From the NCBI GenBank assembly GCA_944329505.1, contig CALVIJ010000014.1:1-15045 (forward strand): a stretch of DNA of 15,045 nucleotides, given 5' to 3'. Each line of letters opens with the position of its first letter. The first letter of the stretch is position 1. The position numbers and the translations under genes were made by a program. The notes under the pieces were generated by a model that was given only the letters and a program-made list of their open reading frames with translations, was not told the origin of the DNA and made no database searches. Shown piece after piece: positions 13,891-15,045 of this stretch. Source of the DNA: an uncultured Bacilli bacterium (GTDB lineage Bacteria; Bacillota_I; Bacilli_A; RF39; UBA660).

Positions 13891-13917
13891 AAAAAAAGAC
13901 CGATTTTTAATCAGTCT
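13891..13917 (-). terminator. Intrinsic terminator of the minus-strand XRE gene
   Basis: On the minus strand AGACTGAT pairs with ATCGGTCT (one T-G wobble) around the loop TAAAA, followed by a T run (plus-strand A run 13891-13897). The TAA stop of the XRE gene is in the loop and the 5' arm encodes its last residues. With the uvrA terminator it forms a convergent pair. Confidence 0.8.
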
Positions 13918-14152
13918 CTTCTAAAGGCTTAAATAATTCTCTAACATCTATATCTAATACATTTGCAAATTTCCAAATAGTTCCTAGACTAAAAGTTTGT
14001 TTATAGTTAGGACTTTCAATATTCATAATAAATCCTTCACTATAATTACATGCCATGGCAAATTTTGTTACAGAAAAGTGCTTTAATTTACGCCATTTTT
14101 TTAAATTTTGTCCTACTAAATAATAAACATAGTTTTCATCATTTTTATTTAT
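13907..14152 (-). CDS. XRE-family helix-turn-helix regulator with no standard start codon in frame
   Basis: Read on the minus strand from ATA 14152 to TAA 13907, it gives 81 residues: the LVGQNLKKWRKLKHFSVTKF opening of a Cro/CI-type HTH (about residues 12-31), a middle that should hold the recognition helix (NYSEGFIMNIESPNYK), then TIWKFANVLDIDVRELF, the usual last helix. There is no ATG, GTG or TTG between the upstream in-frame TGA (14158-14156) and the HTH. An ATA lies 7 bases after the ribosome site AAGGTG and gives a natural N-terminus (MNKNDENYVYYLVGQNLKK if ATA is read as Met). An ATG further upstream (14173) in the same frame meets the TGA after five codons. So it is either a gene with a rare ATA start, or one recently broken by a start or stop mutation. 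Tandem operator-like palindromes just upstream suggest autoregulation and control of the divergent glycosyltransferase. Confidence 0.7.
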   Translation of the reverse strand: MNKNDENYVYYLVGQNLKKWRKLKHFSVTKFAMACNYSEGFIMNIESPNYKQTFSLGTIWKFANVLDIDVRELFKPLEETD

Positions 14153-14186
14153 TTTTCAGCACCTTCTTTTCATATATGTATATTTT

Positions 14187-14231
14187 CTCACTTATTTGGT
14201 GAATATTTCTCACCTATTCGGTGAGAAATAT
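14187..14231. promoter_or_regulatory. Tandem operator between the XRE gene and the divergent glycosyltransferase
   Basis: Site B is a perfect palindrome with 12-base arms: ATATTTCTCACC (14203-14214), spacer TATTC, GGTGAGAAATAT (14220-14231). Site A is a diverged copy with the same spacing: CTCACT (14187-14192), TATTT, GGTGAA (14198-14203). The two are offset by exactly 22 bp, about two helical turns, so proteins on them would lie on the same face. Site B ends where the extended -10 of the plus-strand promoter begins. A further half-site GGTGAGAA lies at 14292-14299. The likely ligand is the adjacent XRE protein (inference). Confidence 0.7.
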
Positions 14232-14239
14232 GATATAAT
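14231..14239 (+). promoter_or_regulatory. Extended -10 promoter for the glycosyltransferase gene
   Basis: TGATATAAT (14231-14239) is a perfect extended -10. No good -35 is present (CACCTA at the 17-base distance), and operator B covers that region, so occupation of the operator should block the polymerase. The leader would be about 70 bases. Confidence 0.65.
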
Positions 14240-14317
14240 GAATATAAACAGCAACCAAAACTTTTATAAATATGTAGTGTTTGTTTTAAAAGGTGAGAAG
14301 TTAGGAGTGTAAGTTGT

Positions 14318-15045
14318 ATGCATAAAAAGAAGAAAGTTTTAGTGGCAGCTAATTTAGATTCATTTATTTTTAAATTTTTAGTTCCAAATTTAAAATGGTT
14401 TCATGATAATGGCTATGAAGTACATATTGCCTCTAATGGTGATACTGATGTGAATGATATACCGTATTGTGATAAAAAATACAATGTTTGTTTTACTCGA
14501 AATTTATTTAATAAAGATAATATTGTTTCTTATAGAAAAATTAAAAAGATTATTAAAGAAAATGATTATGATTTAATTCATTGTCATACACCTTTTGGAG
14601 CAGCTATTACAAGATTAGCGGCTCGTAAATTACAGAAATATGGAAAAGTTAAAGTTATTTATACAGCACATGGTTTTCATTTTTTTAAAGGTGAGTCTAA
14701 ATTAAACTGGCTTTTGTTTTATAATGCTGAAAAGTGGCTTGCAAATTATACAAATATTTTAATTACAATTAACAATGAAGATTACGAGATTGCTAAATGC
14801 AAATTTAAAACTGATGTTAGGTATATTCCCGGTGTGGGAATTGACACAAAAAAATTTGATTTTAAAATGAGTGATAAAGAGAAAAATGATTTGCGAAGTT
14901 CTTTGGGAATTGATAAAGACGATATTGTTTTGATTTATCCGGCAGAACTTAGTAAAAGAAAGAATCAAATGTGGTTATTAGACACTTTGAAAGATTATTT
15001 AAATGAAAACAAAAAAGTAAAACTTTTATTACCAGGAAATGATAT
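14318..15045 (+). CDS. Family 4 glycosyltransferase, exopolysaccharide/capsule type (3' end outside window)
   Basis: The frame is open from ATG 14318 to the window end, 242 residues visible. GGAG (14304-14307) precedes the ATG by 10 bases. The N-terminal Rossmann half of a GT-B glycosyltransferase is clear: KKVLVAANLDSFIFKFLVPN, then HCHTPFGAAITRLAAR, YTAHGFHFFKG, a segment NWLLFYNAEKWLANYTNILITINNEDY, VRYIPGVGIDTKKF and the beginning of the nucleotide-sugar half, LIYPAELSKRKNQ. This set is typical of EpsD/CapM-like enzymes that extend exopolysaccharide or capsule repeat units at the cytoplasmic face of the membrane. It is probably the first gene of a polysaccharide operon continuing outside the window. 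Its promoter is overlapped by the operator facing the XRE gene, a layout reminiscent of SinR-type control of eps genes. Donor and acceptor are unknown. Confidence 0.85.
   Translation, partial: MHKKKKVLVAANLDSFIFKFLVPNLKWFHDNGYEVHIASNGDTDVNDIPYCDKKYNVCFTRNLFNKDNIVSYRKIKKIIKENDYDLIHCHTPFGAAITRLAARKLQKYGKVKVIYTAHGFHFFKGESKLNWLLFYNAEKWLANYTNILITINNEDYEIAKCKFKTDVRYIPGVGIDTKKFDFKMSDKEKNDLRSSLGIDKDDIVLIYPAELSKRKNQMWLLDTLKDYLNENKKVKLLLPGND

Noticed and set aside
14150..14173. Reading TGA at 14158-14156 as tryptophan so that the XRE gene starts at ATG 14173
   Set aside because: TGA clearly acts as stop in this window: it ends spoVAC and spoVAD in ATGA overlaps and ends the sigma gene. The ribosome site AAGGTG would also lie inside the gene.
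1..15045. CRISPR array, tRNA, rRNA, insertion sequence or T-box/riboswitch
   Set aside because: I looked for regularly spaced repeats, transposase motifs, terminal inverted repeats and long structured leaders and saw none; intergenic gaps are all shorter than about 210 bases.

Overview
This window is AT-rich DNA from a low-GC, endospore-forming member of the Firmicutes/Bacillota. It looks like an uncultured gut Bacilli or Erysipelotrichia-like lineage, but I cannot name it. The reasons are strong AAAGGAGG-type ribosome sites, the truB...rpsO-pnp...ftsK/spoIIIE order also known from Bacillus, and sporulation genes (spoIIAA, a forespore-type sigma factor, spoVAC-spoVAD-spoVAEb). TGA is a true stop: spoVAC and spoVAD end in TGA overlapping the next start, and the sigma gene ends in TGA. 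The standard bacterial code therefore applies, not the Mycoplasma code.

Layout. (1) 1-1409: the 3' end of truB, a GNAT acetyltransferase and a small ASCH-domain protein occupy the place where ribF often sits. (2) 1496-4120: rpsO, with a sigma-A promoter and a structured leader, then a short terminator/attenuator and pnp. (3) 4133-4862: a monocistronic family 2 glycosyltransferase. (4) 4913-7165: an FtsK/SpoIIIE DNA translocase. (5) 7183-8678: a Spo0A-box-like site, spoIIAA, the sigma gene and an orphan type IV pilin-like gene. (6) 8679-10525: a spoVAC-spoVAD-spoVAEb operon behind a match to the SigG/SigF promoter consensus. (7) 10537-13878: a small phage-type hypothetical gene overlapping uvrA. 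(8) 13891-15045: a minus-strand XRE regulator, a tandem operator, and a divergent exopolysaccharide/capsule-type glycosyltransferase running off the window.

The main point of interest is the sporulation block. In the classical spoIIA operon the order is spoIIAA-spoIIAB-sigF. SpoIIAB holds SigF inactive and phosphorylates SpoIIAA on a serine. Here spoIIAA is followed after 9 bases by the sigma gene, with no spoIIAB, and the SpoIIAA phospho-acceptor motif (MDSSG in B. subtilis) reads MDDFG, so the serine is gone. Together these suggest that the partner-switching control of the first forespore sigma factor has been dismantled or rewired. The downstream spoVA operon still carries a textbook forespore promoter.

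Other notable signals are: an XRE gene with no normal start codon in its reading frame (an ATA codon sits at the right distance from its ribosome site), facing two operator copies 22 bp apart over the divergent promoter; terminator hairpins built into stop codons and coding ends of most genes; and an rpsO leader with two mutually exclusive folds, one of which masks the ribosome site.
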